A DNA stretch of 64,000 bases from contig OY743186.1 of the NCBI GenBank assembly GCA_963555705.1, positions 39,543,241 through 39,607,240 on the forward strand, given 5' to 3'. The DNA comes from Ligustrum vulgare (lineage: Eukaryota > Streptophyta > Magnoliopsida > Lamiales > Oleaceae). Made by a program: the position numbers and the translations under genes. Positions 53,396 to 64,000 of this stretch are shown in pieces; the stretch's first letter is position 1; the number at the start of each line of letters is the position of its first letter. The notes beneath the pieces were generated by a model. The model made no database searches. It saw only the letters and a program-made list of their open reading frames with translations, and was not told the DNA's origin.

Positions 53396-54062
53396 GAAGC
53401 ATGGGTTTGGTAGGGACGTCATTTCTTCCATCACTCCCACCCGCCTTAGGTCTCTTCGTAGGAGATTCGCTATCCCTAAAGCTTATGAATTATTGGCTCC
53501 TACTGAAGATCAAAGACGGCACGAGTCTCTCCCTGGATTCATTACCATGTTTGTCTCTTAGCTAGAGGATGGTCTTCGTTTTCCCTTACATCACTTCTTT
53601 ATAGATATCCTTAATCGCTACAAAGTTTGTCCTTGCCAATTGGTTCCCAATTCATGGTTGTTGATGACTGCGTTTTTTCTTATCGCTGAGGCGTATGGAT
53701 TTAGAGCTGATTTTACTTTATTTCACCGTTTAGTGTTTATAAAGAAGAACTTTGTGGGTTTTTATTATTTTTTAGCTAGACCAGGTAGGCAATTTCTGAC
53801 AAAGTTGCCTAGTTCACACCGTGACTGGAAACCTGAGTTCTTCTTCGTCAGGGCTGAGAATTGGCCTTTTTCAGAAGATTGGAGTGATAATGTGGCAAAA
53901 TTCAAGTCCTTTAGGTTCACCGATCCTCGCATCGAGAATTTCATTGATTTTTTGAGTCTTCGATTGTTTAAGTGTTCGGAGGTAGTTACGGGGGCAGCTT
54001 TGTCTTTAGCGGGAGTGAGTTCTCCTGATAGGATTGATCCTAACTTGAGCTTAGGTATTATA

Positions 54063-54063
54063 A

Positions 54064-54109
<46 letters not shown>
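54063..54109. repeat. (TA)n microsatellite
   Basis: About 23 TA units at the start of intron 1 of the Tat antisense gene. Confidence 0.97.
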
Positions 54110-54111
<2 letters not shown>

Positions 54112-54119
54112 TTTCTTTT

Positions 54120-54978
54120 TGATGTGAACCCGGGAGGGGTCACGACGAACACGCGGAATGAATGCTACGACCCGAGCCTCACGACGCAAGAACCATGGGT
54201 ATATTAAACCCGAGACCCATTACGTTGCGGAAACAAGAACCATAGTGGGGTGAACGCCACAAGGAATGTCCAGATCCTTGATCAGTTCAATTTGGTGAAC
54301 GCCACAAATATGTCACAATATTTGATAAGTTCGAAGGTGTTCAATCAAGAACAATATTTGGGAGAGAAATAACTCAACACAATTTTCATTCAATCAAAGT
54401 CCAATTTTGTATTACAATGAAGACGCATTTATATAGGCAACCAGAATAAAGATCCTAGTCTACTTAGGAAACTAAATAAAATATAATCTAATTAGGGAAT
54501 AGATAAAATCTATCAAAATAGACTCCTAATTTAATTGGAAAGAATAATAAAAACAAAGCAAATCTAATCCTATAATTAAGGAAATAAAAATCCGCATGAT
54601 TTGCATTAATCTGGATTTGCGGCCGTGACAACATTCCTTACGGCCGTAACTATACTTTTGCTTAAGGATTACGGCCGTCACCATAAACTTACGGCTGTAA
54701 CTTTGAAAACCTGAAATTCTACATTTTGATCCGAGAGTGACTTATGGCCCCGTAAGAATATTTGGTTACGGCCGTAACTTTGCTTCTGCATAATTTTTGA
54801 TTTTCTTAGTTTCCAACTCGATTCTCGGCTTGTCTCTTAGCTTGCTCACTTGGTTTAGCCTCGAACCTTGTTCACTCTCGCAATGCTTGATTTGTGAAGC
54901 TCTTCGAACATGCTGGAAGCTTTGTTTAGCTTGATTTGTACGTAGTTCTTTCCGTCAAGCCCGCCATGATTCTCATCA
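54120..54978 (-). mobile_element. Solo LTR in an intron of the Tat antisense gene
   Basis: 859 bp, TGATGTGAACC...CTCATCA, with perfect duplication CTTTT (54115-54119 and 54979-54983). On the - strand it starts TGATGAGAATCATGGCGGGC and has TTACGGCCGTAA motifs at 54640-54775, relating it to the LTRs at 38529 and 45733. Orientation is -. Confidence 0.88.
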
Positions 54979-55929
54979 CTTTTAGGTTGTACTAATATTT
55001 GCTCCTCGTTACTAATGCAGCGACACTTATGGATCAAGCGCAGTTATCTAAAGCTATGAAGAGAGGATTGCAAGTAGTAACTCAGGATCTTCATCGAGTC
55101 GAGCTGTGGATGATGCTTCTCGCAGCTTTCGTCAAAAGTCGAAGTCCTCCGAATGTCGGTGGGAGCTCTAACTTATCCTATGGCACTCAACATTTTCCAG
55201 GAAAATTTATTCCTGATTGGACGGTGAAGTCTACTGATTCTCTTTTGGAGAGCCCCGCTACTGAAATGGAGCTTCTCCAGGGCCTCACTTTGGACAGAGA
55301 TATGGAGTTAGTCAGTGATTGGGCATCTGAGAACATGGTCTCATCCTTTTATCATGACCTATCTAAGGTATGGTACATGTATGAATTTCCTATGGTTTGA
55401 CTGCATATCTATATTTGATCATACCTACATACATATATATATATACATAATTTTTTCTTTGTAGGTGGTTTTGGGTGCTAACTTGATACATAACACCCTA
55501 GCTCGTCAGACCAATAATTTGATGAATAGTGATGAGCGAGTCCAGAAGTTGCTGAGAAAGTTGGAGGATTCCAAACTAAGGGAAAAAGGGTTGGAGCAGC
55601 AGGTGTCTGACCTTCATTCTCAGGTTGCTACAATGGAGCTTGACACGCAGGAAAAGATTTCTAAAGCCATGGCTTCTTATCGTGATAAAGATGAGTTCCG
55701 GTCCCTGGTGGATGATGCTATCAAAGCATACAAAATATCCCCTGATTACTTTGAGGGGATAGTTGAGGCGTTATCTTCCCAGTACACTAATGGCTTTGAG
55801 GCCTGCAAGAAACAACTTTCGAAAAAGAAGCAGGGAGATTGGAGTTTCTTACGTGTCGAAGAATTTGACGGTGAACCGCTAGGTGCTGAAGAAGAAGAAA
55901 AGTTTGATGATGATAACATGGAGGATTAA

Positions 55930-56224
55930 CAATATTTGGTGATTCTTCACTTAGTTTTTGCGGCATATATTCTAGATTCCAATTTTATGTCATGATAGCA
56001 GTTATCCGAAATGGTTCTTTGTGCCTTTGTGGAGCGTATTAAGGGCATTTCTCCTTAATGTATTTTTTTTTGTTGATGGCTGGCACATCTTTTGTTAATT
56101 ATGCGGCCACGTATTTTAGATTGTCAATGTTATATTGCATGCTTAATGAAAATGTTGACCTAGCAATTTCAAAATTTTTGTGCGTTTTGAAAACCTTAGT
56201 GACTCAGTTGTGTACCGCGATTGG
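55930..56224. other. Spacer between the Tat antisense gene and the minisatellite
   Basis: 3' flank of the antisense gene. No ORF or repeat recognised. Confidence 0.5.
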
Positions 56225-56750
56225 TCGCCTGAGTGCTTTTTATGGCCATATTGACCCAGTCGTTGACTGTGGTCGGCCGTTTTGGGCGTTTGCTGGCCGC
56301 AGTGACCCAGTCACTGACTGTGGTCGGCCTTTTTGCGCATTCGTTGGTCGCAGTGACCAAGTCGTTGACTGTGATCGGCCGTTTTGCGCGTTTGCTGGCC
56401 GCAGTGACCAAGTCGTTGGCTGTGGTTGGCCAGTTTGAGTGTTCGTTTGCTGCAGTGACGAAGTCGTTGACTGTGGTCGACCGTTTTGAGCGTTTGCTGG
56501 CCGCAGTGACCAAGTCGTTCCCATCGGTCGGCCGGTTTGCGCGTTCGTTGGCCGCATGACCAAGTCGTTGAGTGTGGTCGGCCGTTTCGCGCGTTTTCTG
56601 GCCGCAGTGACCAAGTCGTTGACTGTGGTCGGCCGGTTTGTGCGTTCGTTGGCCGCAGTGACCAAGTCGTTGACTGTGGTCGGCCGTTTTGCACGTTTGC
56701 TGGCCGCAGTAACCAAGTCGTTGACTGTGGTCAGCCGTTTTGCGCGCTTG
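56225..56750. repeat. ~51-bp GC-rich minisatellite downstream of Tat integrase
   Basis: About ten units built from GGCCGCAGTGACCAAGTCG, TTGACTGTGGTCGGCCG and TTTTGCGCGTTTGCT, with unit variants (TTCGTT for TTTGCT, single-base gaps). The period is divisible by three, so long repetitive ORFs appear in five frames; none is a real gene. Tat/Ogre-group elements are known to hold tandem repeats between pol and the 3' LTR. Confidence 0.92.
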
Positions 56751-56859
56751 TACGATTGTGTCTTTCATAGGATAACTAATCAAGAGAAAGATTAACTCGG
56801 ACTTTATTAGAATCCGTCTCTACGTTATTAAGGTAGCATTGGAAAAGAAGAGAGTTTTA

Positions 56860-58199
56860 TTACTGGTAATAATTTTTTAGATTCTGGATGTTCCACGGTC
56901 GGTCGAGCTTCTTGCCTTGAAGATCTTCAAGTTCATAAGTGCCAGGCTTTACAACCTTTGAGATTTTATATGGTCCTTCCCATCGCGCATCCAATTTTCC
57001 TACCGAGTGCCCTGCTGCATCGGCCTTCCTTAGCACAAGTTCTCCACATTGGAAGGTTCGGGGCTGTACCCTCTGGTTGTAATAGTTCATCATCTTTCTT
57101 CGATACTCCGCAGCTTTTAGTTCCGCCTGGTCCCTTTTCTCTTCCAATAATTCTAGGTTCTCTTTGGACATTTCTTCATTCGCCTCATGATCATGCAGCT
57201 AAATCTTTAAACTTGGAATCCCTATCTCCATTGGGACTATAGATTCGCTTCCATAAGTCAATGAGAATGGTGTCTCCCCTGTTGCTGTTCTGGTTGTAGT
57301 GCGGTACGAACACAGAATTCCTGGGATTTCATCGGGCCATTTCCCTTTTGAACCATCGATTTTGCTCCTCAATGCTCTGAGTATGTTCTTATTTGCTGCT
57401 TCCGCTTGCCCATTTGACTGTGGATGGCTGACCGAGGTAAAAAACTACTTGATTTTGAATTCCTCTCACCATTTCCTAAGTCTGGATCCTTGGAATTGTC
57501 TTCCATTATCAGATATCAGTACTCGAGGTATTCCAATCCTTGGAATTTTTTCACTTCCTGTTCAGATATTTTGGCAACTGCTTCCGCTTCCACCCATTTA
57601 GTGAAATAGTCAATGTCCACAATCAAGAACTTTTTTTGACACGGAGCGGGTGGAAAATGTCCTAAAATGTCAATCCCCCATTGATCGAATGGACATGGCC
57701 CTGCTATGGGTTGTAAAGGTACAGCGGGCTGATGGAGAACATTGTCGTGGATTTGACAGGCCCTGCATCTTCTCATGGTGTCATCCGCATCTGATTTCAT
57801 TGTTGGCCAGTAGTATCCTTGTCTTAGTACTTTAGCGGCCAAACCTCTTCCTCCAATGTGTCCACCACAAATGCCTTCGTGGACTTCCCTCAAAACGTAC
57901 TCTGCCTCACTCTCATTCAGGCACCGAAGGAGCGGCTGTGTGAATGATCGCCTATAAAGTTTGTCACTGATTAAAGTATACCTCGCACTCCTCCTCACGA
58001 TGACCCGCATTTCTTCTCTCTTACTAGGTGTGTATTTTCCTTCCAAGTAGTTTGCTATATCGTCTTTCCAGCTTTTCTCCTCTTGTTGGTTTGCAATCAG
58101 AAAAGTTTCATCAATACTACGTTGCTGGATCTGTTGTAGGAATATAGTATTACTGTTCGAGGGATTTGCACCACAGAAAATGATGTGAGCTTCGCACAC
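56860..58199 (-). pseudogene. Tat-lineage integrase
   Basis: From 58199: HHCC region (REVHEGICGGHIGGRG ... MRRCRACQIH), then core motifs FDQWGIDILGHFPPA (first Asp), a frame change near 57530, then VLISDNGRQF (second Asp) and SNGQAEAANKN (Glu). The C-terminal part at 56860-57171 has FQCGELVLRKADAAG and LDARWEGPYKISKVV, the usual barrel region. At least two frameshifts separate the pieces. The catalytic triad is recognisable but the gene is broken. Confidence 0.82.
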
Positions 58200-58444
58200 T
58201 CTTCATGTACTTTTAGTAAGTATTGCCGCATGGTACTTTCTCGCGCCTCATACTCCCCCTTCACTTGCTTCACAACCAACTGCGAGTCGCTATGCGCAAC
58301 TATTTTCTGAGCGCCTGCCTGGGCTGCCAATCTGATTCCCATCAAGAGTGCTTCGTACTCTGCTTCGTTGTTGGATGCCTGAAATTCAAAGCTGAGTGCA
58401 AAGTTGTGCACGTGTCCCGTCGAGTCTTTTAAAACCAAGCCCAC
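58097..58444 (-). pseudogene. Second (archaeal-type) RNase H of the Tat element
   Basis: The frame has MGLVLKDSTGHVHNFALSFEF then FQASNNEAEYEALLMGIRLA and IVAHSDSQLVVKQVKGEYEA, the D-E-D pattern of the additional RNase H that Tat-lineage elements carry besides the usual one. A frame change truncates its end. Its presence is the main reason for assigning the element to Tat rather than Athila. Confidence 0.8.
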
Positions 58445-58519
58445 GCCGGCTCCCTGCTATGATGACGATCCGTCAACATGAATCATCCATTCTTGCTCAT
58501 TGTCATTCTTTGGTTTCCC

Positions 58520-59757
58520 CTATAGATGTGTGCATTCCACCAAAAAATCTGCGAGCGCTTGCCCTTTGATGGTGGGCCGCGGTTTGTAGATAAGGACATA
58601 CTCACTCAGTTCGATGGACCACTTAAGCATTCTTCCTGAAGCATCTGGTTTAGCTAATGTCTGTTGCAAAGGTTGGTCAGTTAGCACTGTCACCTGGTGC
58701 GATTGGAAGTAGGGCCTTACCTTTCGGGCCATTGTAACTAGGGCGAGTGCAGCATCTTACTTACATAATAAACAGGTTTTTCGAATTTCCATCATCTTTC
58801 ACTAGGACTGAACTTACTGCTTCATCCGATACTGCTAGGTAGAGATGTAAATGGTCTCCCTCGTCAGGTTTTACCAATAGTGGTGGCGACGACAAGTGAT
58901 CATTTAATTGCTCAAAAGCTATTTGGAATCCATCTGTCCAATTAAAATTCTTTGATTTACGAAGGATTTTGAAGAAAGGCATACCTTTGTCCGCTGCGCG
59001 TGATAGAAAACGGCTAAGTGCTGCCATTCTTCCCGTGAGTCTCTGGATCTCCCGAATGTTGTGTGGGGATCCCATTTCTTGAATTGCTTTTATTTTTTCT
59101 GGGTTGATCTCTATACCGCGATCAAATAACATGTACCCGAGGAATTTTCTAGATTGCACACCGAAAGTGCATTTTGCGGGGTTGAGTTTCATTCCAAATT
59201 TTTTCATTACATCAATTGCCTGTTGCAAATCTCGTACGTGGCAGCCTCCCTTGCGAGTCTTGACCAGCATATCATCAACATACACTTCCATGTTCTGCCC
59301 AATCATTCCCTTGAACATCTGGTTTACTAGCCTCTGGTAAGTCACCCCCGCGTTCTTCAATCCAAATGGCATTACACGGTAGCAATAAATGCCACTATCA
59401 GTCACGAAACTAGTTTTCTCCTCATCTTCTTCGGCCATTTGAATTTGATTATACCCCGCAAAAGCATCCATAAAGGAGAGCCATTCGCATCTCGATGTCG
59501 AATCCACCAGCAAGTCGATTCTCGGGAGGGGAAACGGGTCTTTGGGACACGCCTTATTTAAATCCGTGAAGTCGACGCACATTCTCCAAGAGCCATTAGC
59601 TTTTGGAACGAGTACAATATTTGCAAGCTATTCTGGGTACATAACTTTGCGAATGTATCTAGCTTCAAACAGTCTATCGACTTCTAACTCTGCAATCTTT
59701 GATTTGTCCTCTCCCATATACTTTTTCTTTTGCTTCTTTGGTCTCACCCCTGGGTCC
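58520..59757 (-). pseudogene. Tat-lineage reverse transcriptase and first RNase H
   Basis: The main frame 59582-58761 has MCVDFTDLNKACPKDPFPLP, SFMDAFAGYNQIQMAEEDEE, YCYRVMPFGLKNAGVTYQRL, and the catalytic MEVYVDDMLVKT, then KCTFGVQSRKFLGYML. The region 59583-59757 extends the RT N-terminus with stops. RNase H continues at 58732-58520 (VTVLTDQPLQQTLAKP, LADFLVECT) after a frame break at about 58760. The YVDD catalytic box and CPKDPFPLP are typical of Tat elements. Confidence 0.85.
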
Positions 59758-59762
59758 GCTCG

Positions 59763-62700
59763 TGTAGCGACCAAGAATTTTTAAGCAATTAATAATTATT
59801 TTAATATTTAGAAAATTGTGTCGCTACTATTTCACCCATTATTTTGAAGTTAACGCCGCGACGTGTTCGTCTAGCTAAGTCAAGAAATATCGAATTTGTT
59901 CGATTTTAAATTAAATGTCCGAATTTCTAAAATTATATTATTTAAAGTATTATTTTCAAAATCATTTTTAAATTCCAAATTTATTAAAGATATCTCAATT
60001 TTCCTTATTCAAATTATTTCAAGTCCAAATACGTAATTCAATTTTTATCTCAAAATTTATTTATTCTTAAATTTATTTTAAGTCCAAAATATATCAATTT
60101 TAATTTCATTTCTTGATCGAAGTTAGTCAAATATTTAGTTAATTATCTTAAACTAATCCACCAAATTTATTCCACACGTCCTCTCCTTCCACCAAGGCAA
60201 CAACCATATTATTTTTTCTTCTTTTCACTAAAGCAAATATTCTCCACTAAAACCACCATCATTTTGCTAAATACTTTACATTTTTTCTTCCACCCCATTA
60301 CAACCTAATTCTCCACCTACCACACTTTCAATCCACTATATCATCATCATCATCAGTAGAGCCTAACTCCACACACCAATCACCGATCTTCCAAAATCTA
60401 CAGTTTCATGCTCCACATAATCTACCTTCTTCATCCATCGCCAACCACACAGCAAACACCCAACAACCGCAATTCACTACCTCCACTATTGTACACCACC
60501 ACCCAAAACCATGCCTCAGCACATGCACCTTTAAACGCCGAAAGCTAAAGCTACACCTCCACTTCAAAAAAACAAATGGCACAACTCATACTTCCACCAT
60601 TCAAGATTCCCATAATTTTCTAATCTATCTATATTTTAAATTTTTCCAACCCTTCTTACATAATCAGACTCTGATTTCCAGCCACCTGAATTCACAGCCA
60701 ATTCAATCCAGCCATCACCACTGATTCCTCACAACACTTCACGAACTCCACATTCTTCCACAGCCTCGCCAATTACTCAGAATCATCATCTTCATCACCA
60801 ATCAGTTACACCGCAATTCCATCACTGCCATTACTCAATCTTCAGCCATGAACTTTCATCATCATCAATCAAAAATTGAGCACCACCACCGCACTCAGCT
60901 GAACCACAGTCTCACTACCACCGGCAACCACCAATCTGTCAAATAGCATCAACCCCAAACCACCACCCACCTGAAAACCTCCAACTTCAATCGCAAATCA
61001 GAAAAACCCCAAATCAAACTTCAAACCCGGAACAAAACAAGAAAACTCATCACTTACCTTGACATCGCCGGCTGTAGCGTTGGATTTCGCCCTTCCCTGT
61101 CGCCAATCGCCTCCCTCTCGCCTTTTCGCTCTCTGTCTCTGATTATATCGAAGAGAGAGAGAGATAAAATGTTTGATTTTTATATTATTTTGATTATTTT
61201 CGAAATTTGCACTTAAGCCCCTCTAGTTTGAATAGTTATTCAATTCAGTCCCTATGGTTTTAAAACAATTCACTTCAGTCCCTTAAGTTTTAAATGATTT
61301 TATTCAGCCTTCATTTTCAAAATCTATTATTTCAACCCTATAGTAATATTTATTTGAGCTTCGACCCAACTTTTAAAAGATTTACATTTTAGTCCCAAAA
61401 TGTTTAAAAGCAATCATTTAAGCCCATATTTTAAAGTCCTTTGATTTTGTTCATATTAATTTAAAATGATATATATATATATATGTATATTTATAAAACT
61501 CAAGTTTCAAAGTATTCATTTTCAAAGATATTCATTTTAGTCCTTCAACTTTCAAAGTATTCATTTTAGTCCCTCAACTTTCAAAACATCAATTTCAGTC
61601 CTCAAATTATAAATTATCATTTTGAACTATATATTCGAAAGACTAAAGTGACTTATTGGCTAAGACGAAGCGTACGGAGAATTTAAAGAAATTGAAGTCA
61701 TTCCCGCTCAACTTTGCACTCGTCAAGTTTAAGATAGACTCGCCCCTATTAATTGATTTAAATTATGATTGCATGATAATGTCACAAGACTTGTGAAAGT
61801 CATTTTTATGAAAAGTAAGTATGTTTTTAAGACAAGTAAGTATGTTTTTATGAAAGGTAAATATACCTTATGTTTTTATGAAAAGTAAGTATGTTTTTAT
61901 GACAAGTAAGTATGTTTTTATGAAAGGTAAATATACCTTATGTTTTTATGAAAAGTTAGTATACCTTATGTTTTTACGAAAATGTTTTGGATCATTTCTA
62001 TGAAATCAATCTCCCCAGATTGCTATGTTTTCAATCTCCCAAGATTGACATCAATCTCCCAAGATTGCTATGAAATCAATCTCCCCAGACTGCTATGTTT
62101 TCAATCTCCCAAGATTGCTATGAAATCAATCTCCCAAGATTGCTATGTTTTCAATCTCCCAAGATTGCTATGTTATGATGGAAATGATCCATATGCTTTC
62201 AAAAGAAAATTATGCTTGGTATACTTACTGTGATTTTATAAATCTCACTCCACGATATTTACCATTTTCAGATAATTGAAGGTTAGCGGGAACGCTACAA
62301 TAAAATGTGTATTTTTAAGTATATGATTTTTAAAGAGTATATGATTTTTCAAGAGAAGCCCTACCAATGCCCGTTTTATAAAGAGCCGGCATTTATATGT
62401 TCAATCATCTTGTAGATTAATTAATTGGCGATGAGTCTACTGAGTATTTCCCCCATGAAATGCTCACCCTACTTTTTAACAGTTTTGTAGATTTCGAAGA
62501 CGGTGGCGAGCGATGAATGATGGTGGCAATAATCGTTAAACGGTTGAAAGTTTGACATTAATGATTTCCGTATTTTCCAAACATCGAATAATTTAGAGAA
62601 GTTCATTTATTTGAGAAATTATGACATTGTCAATTTCTTTACAATATTAATGGTTCGATTTACTATTTCAAATGGTTTCATAAATGTTTTCAATTTTATC

Positions 62701-62829
62701 GGCCATTACAGTTTATTTAATGTTGCAAAAAAATGAATTTCAATTATTTCTTCCGCAAAAATATTATTCGAAAAATTTAGACCAGTAAATGACGTGGTTA
62801 ACCGGGTATACGGAACTCGGGGCGCTACA
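59763..62829 (+). mobile_element. Solo LTR (diverged relative of the LOG-retroelement LTR) in Tat RT
   Basis: 3067 bp, TGTAGCGACCAAG...GGGGCGCTACA, with perfect duplication GCTCG (59758-59762 and 62830-62834). The first 150 bp align with the LTR at 17357. A long AC-rich leader-like region (60160-61140) follows, then a second-array-like minisatellite (61800-61980) and a distinct CAATCTCCCAAGATTG array (61990-62170), and then CACGATATTTACCATTTTCAG as in the other LTRs. The last 550 bp are unlike them. It splits the Tat pol between the protease-RT linker and RT. Confidence 0.82.
61985..62178. repeat. Short tandem array of palindromic CAATCTCCCAAGATTG units
   Basis: About eight units alternate CTATGAAATCAATCTCCCAAGATTG with CTATGTTTTCAATCTCCCAAGATTG, period about 24-25 bp. 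Each unit is a near-palindrome (CAATCT-CCCA-AGATTG). The other LTRs have a single such unit. Confidence 0.9.
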
Positions 62830-62834
62830 GCTCG

Positions 62835-63590
62835 CAAATGATGGGATACCAGACTGGGGTCGATACCAGGCATGTCTGATGGCTTCCATGCGAATATCTC
62901 CTTATTCTCGACTAGGAATGCACTTAATTTCTGTTCCAACTCTTCACCCAATGCTCCGCCAATTCTGGTGGTTTTGGTTTCATCTTCCGAGTCTAAGAAT
63001 AACACTTTCAAAACTTCATCTTGTCCTGCTGTGAATCGGGCCTCTCTACCCCTCTTCTCCGAGTTTCTTTGTTGCATAGGTTCACCTTCAGATGCCAAAC
63101 CTTTCTGTATATCCGTTACAAAACATGTTCTCGCCATGGCCTGATCTCCCCTGACTTCTCCTATCCCCTGTCCTGTTGGGAATTTGACCTTCAAATGGAG
63201 TGTAGAGGAGATTGCTTGGAACTAGTTCAATGTCGGTCTTCCAAGAATAGCATTGTATGGGGATGGGGCTCGAACTACTAGGAAATTCGCCATTTTCGTT
63301 TTTCTTCGTGGTTCCTCGCCTAAGGACACCAGCAACTCCGCGACACCTTCTTCAAGTATCTCGGGATCGAGTCCTATCTTCTCATAAGCTGGGTAAAATA
63401 GCACATCTGCAAAGCTTCCAATGTCGACTAGGGTTCTCCTGACCTTAAAATTTGCTACCATCATAGATAAAATGACCGCATCGTTATGTGGGAAGTGGAC
63501 TCCTGCTAGGTCTCTGTCGGTGAATGAGATCGGTTCGTCCTGATAACCGCTGATTTGCATAACCTCTAGATTTCCAATGCAGTCCCACAC
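62835..63590 (-). pseudogene. Tat-lineage protease and protease-RT linker
   Basis: 63590-63222 is retropepsin-like: RRTLVDIGSFADVLFYPAYE (the active-site triplet reads D-I-G rather than D-T-G) and YNAILGRPTLN. A TAG then replaces a residue, and the frame resumes as [18 protein letters not shown] and [18 protein letters not shown], the Tat region just before RT, until the solo LTR begins at 62829. The frame past that point (62706-62829) belongs to the LTR. Confidence 0.82.
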
Positions 63591-63676
63591 TGAGGTTCTT
63601 CTCTGAACATCTCGTTGGTATGCTTTCCTGGCCGACCTACTATCTCCACAAGAAGGCCCCCCGATGAGGACAGTGA

Positions 63677-63976
63677 TTACTCCTCCTGGTGGGGGGTTGA
63701 GTTTTTGTAATTGGTTATGCTGTTATGCTCAGGCGGCCTTTGCTCTAGAGGTGCGGTGCGTTGCTGTCTTTCTTCTTTGAATTTTTCTCTTTTTATGAAT
63801 TGCCCAAGATATCCAGATCTTATCAGGCGTTCCACCTCATCTTTCAACTGGTAGCAGTCTTCTGTTCGGTGTCCTGGTCCTTTGTGAAACCAGCAGTAGG
63901 CACCGTTCATCAGGCGCCGTTCGTCTATCTTTAACGGTTTTGTCCATGAAACTACTCCTTTATTTGAGATCGACAC
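63677..63976 (-). pseudogene. Tat-lineage gag C-terminal part
   Basis: It contains YCWFHKGPGHRTEDCYQLKD, the CxFHx..GHxTExC zinc-knuckle-like motif at the gag C-terminus of Tat elements, followed by EVERLIRSGYLGQF and a charged tail. The frame stops at 63677 before the protease. The upstream gag lies beyond the window end. Confidence 0.8.
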
Positions 63977-64000
63977 GACTGCTTCCTGTCGAGAGACACT

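Larger units (their letters stand above)
53396..55929 (+). pseudogene. Antisense spliced gene of the Tat element (putative gypsy-type transposon protein, PF04195-like)
   Basis: Three exon pieces: about 53400-54054, 55021-55367, 55465-55929, joined by GT-AG introns whose phases fit. Exon 1 has GLRFPLHHFFIDILNRYKVC, QLVPNSWLLMTAFFLIAEAY and FFFVRAENWPFSEDW, the pattern annotated in plants as Transposase_28 or putative gypsy-type transposon. A TAG interrupts it near 53563, before LEDGLRFPL. Exons 2 and 3 give a Leu/Glu coiled coil and a very acidic C-terminus ending EEEEKFDDDNMED. The gene runs antisense to the neighbouring Tat gag-pol, in the position where Tat-lineage elements carry an antisense ORF of unknown role. 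Intron 1 contains a (TA)n tract and a solo LTR. Confidence 0.75.

Noticed and set aside
56196..56783. Long repetitive ORFs in five frames
   Set aside because: Produced by a GC-rich 51-bp minisatellite whose period is a multiple of three.

Overview
The window is nuclear DNA of a flowering plant, most likely a eudicot. It is AT-rich, has GT-AG introns, TATA-box genes, abundant microsatellites, and plant transposons of nearly every class. I see one confident host gene, a three-exon NAC transcription factor of the NAC090 type (32877-33809, + strand). Almost everything else is mobile DNA, much of it nested.

Layout. 1-837: N-terminal part of a Mutator-like (MULE) transposase on the - strand, cut by the window edge. 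1756-2520: small CACTA-type non-autonomous element. 3955-8000: Helitron-like repeats, at least two copies in the same orientation. 9040-14356: a probable Helitron with an internal decayed exon of the splicing factor PRP6/STA1. 16490-27519: remains of a CACTA element (with a Transposase_24-like gene remnant) broken by two later insertions. The first, 17357-25905, is a complete 8.55-kb LTR retroelement with a perfect target duplication. The second, 26034-26885, is a Cassandra-type TRIM with 5S-rRNA-like LTRs. 27655-28518: hAT-like MITE. 30157-30390: solo Cassandra LTR. 32120-32380: fold-back repeats upstream of the NAC gene. 36887-40374: LTR-like sequence and a Ty3/gypsy fragment. 41330-53395: a LINE whose ORF1 is split by a solo LTR (41781-45291, itself holding another solo LTR at 42685-44612) and by a complete 6.7-kb Ty3/gypsy chromovirus (45733-52479). 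53400-64000: a decayed Tat-lineage Ty3/gypsy element on the - strand, with a downstream minisatellite, a spliced antisense gene, and two further solo LTR insertions.

Most notable. The 17357-25905 retroelement has young, nearly identical 1.9-kb LTRs, a PBS and a PPT, but no gag or pol. In antisense it carries two intact, intronless ORFs. One is a full-length LOG-type cytokinin-activating phosphoribohydrolase (21544-22197). The other is a 160-aa basic zinc-finger protein resembling the nucleic-acid-binding proteins of carlaviruses and their relatives (22562-23044). Each has a similar TATA-like box upstream, and LOG is followed by a three-fold repeated, hairpin-forming 3' region. A retroelement carrying a hormone-activation enzyme and a virus-like RNA-binding or silencing-suppressor-like protein is the best candidate here for an undescribed system.

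The nesting gives a relative chronology. The LINE, CACTA and Tat elements are oldest, then the solo LTRs, chromovirus and Cassandra. The LOG-carrying element is among the youngest, judging by its LTR identity and intact ORFs.
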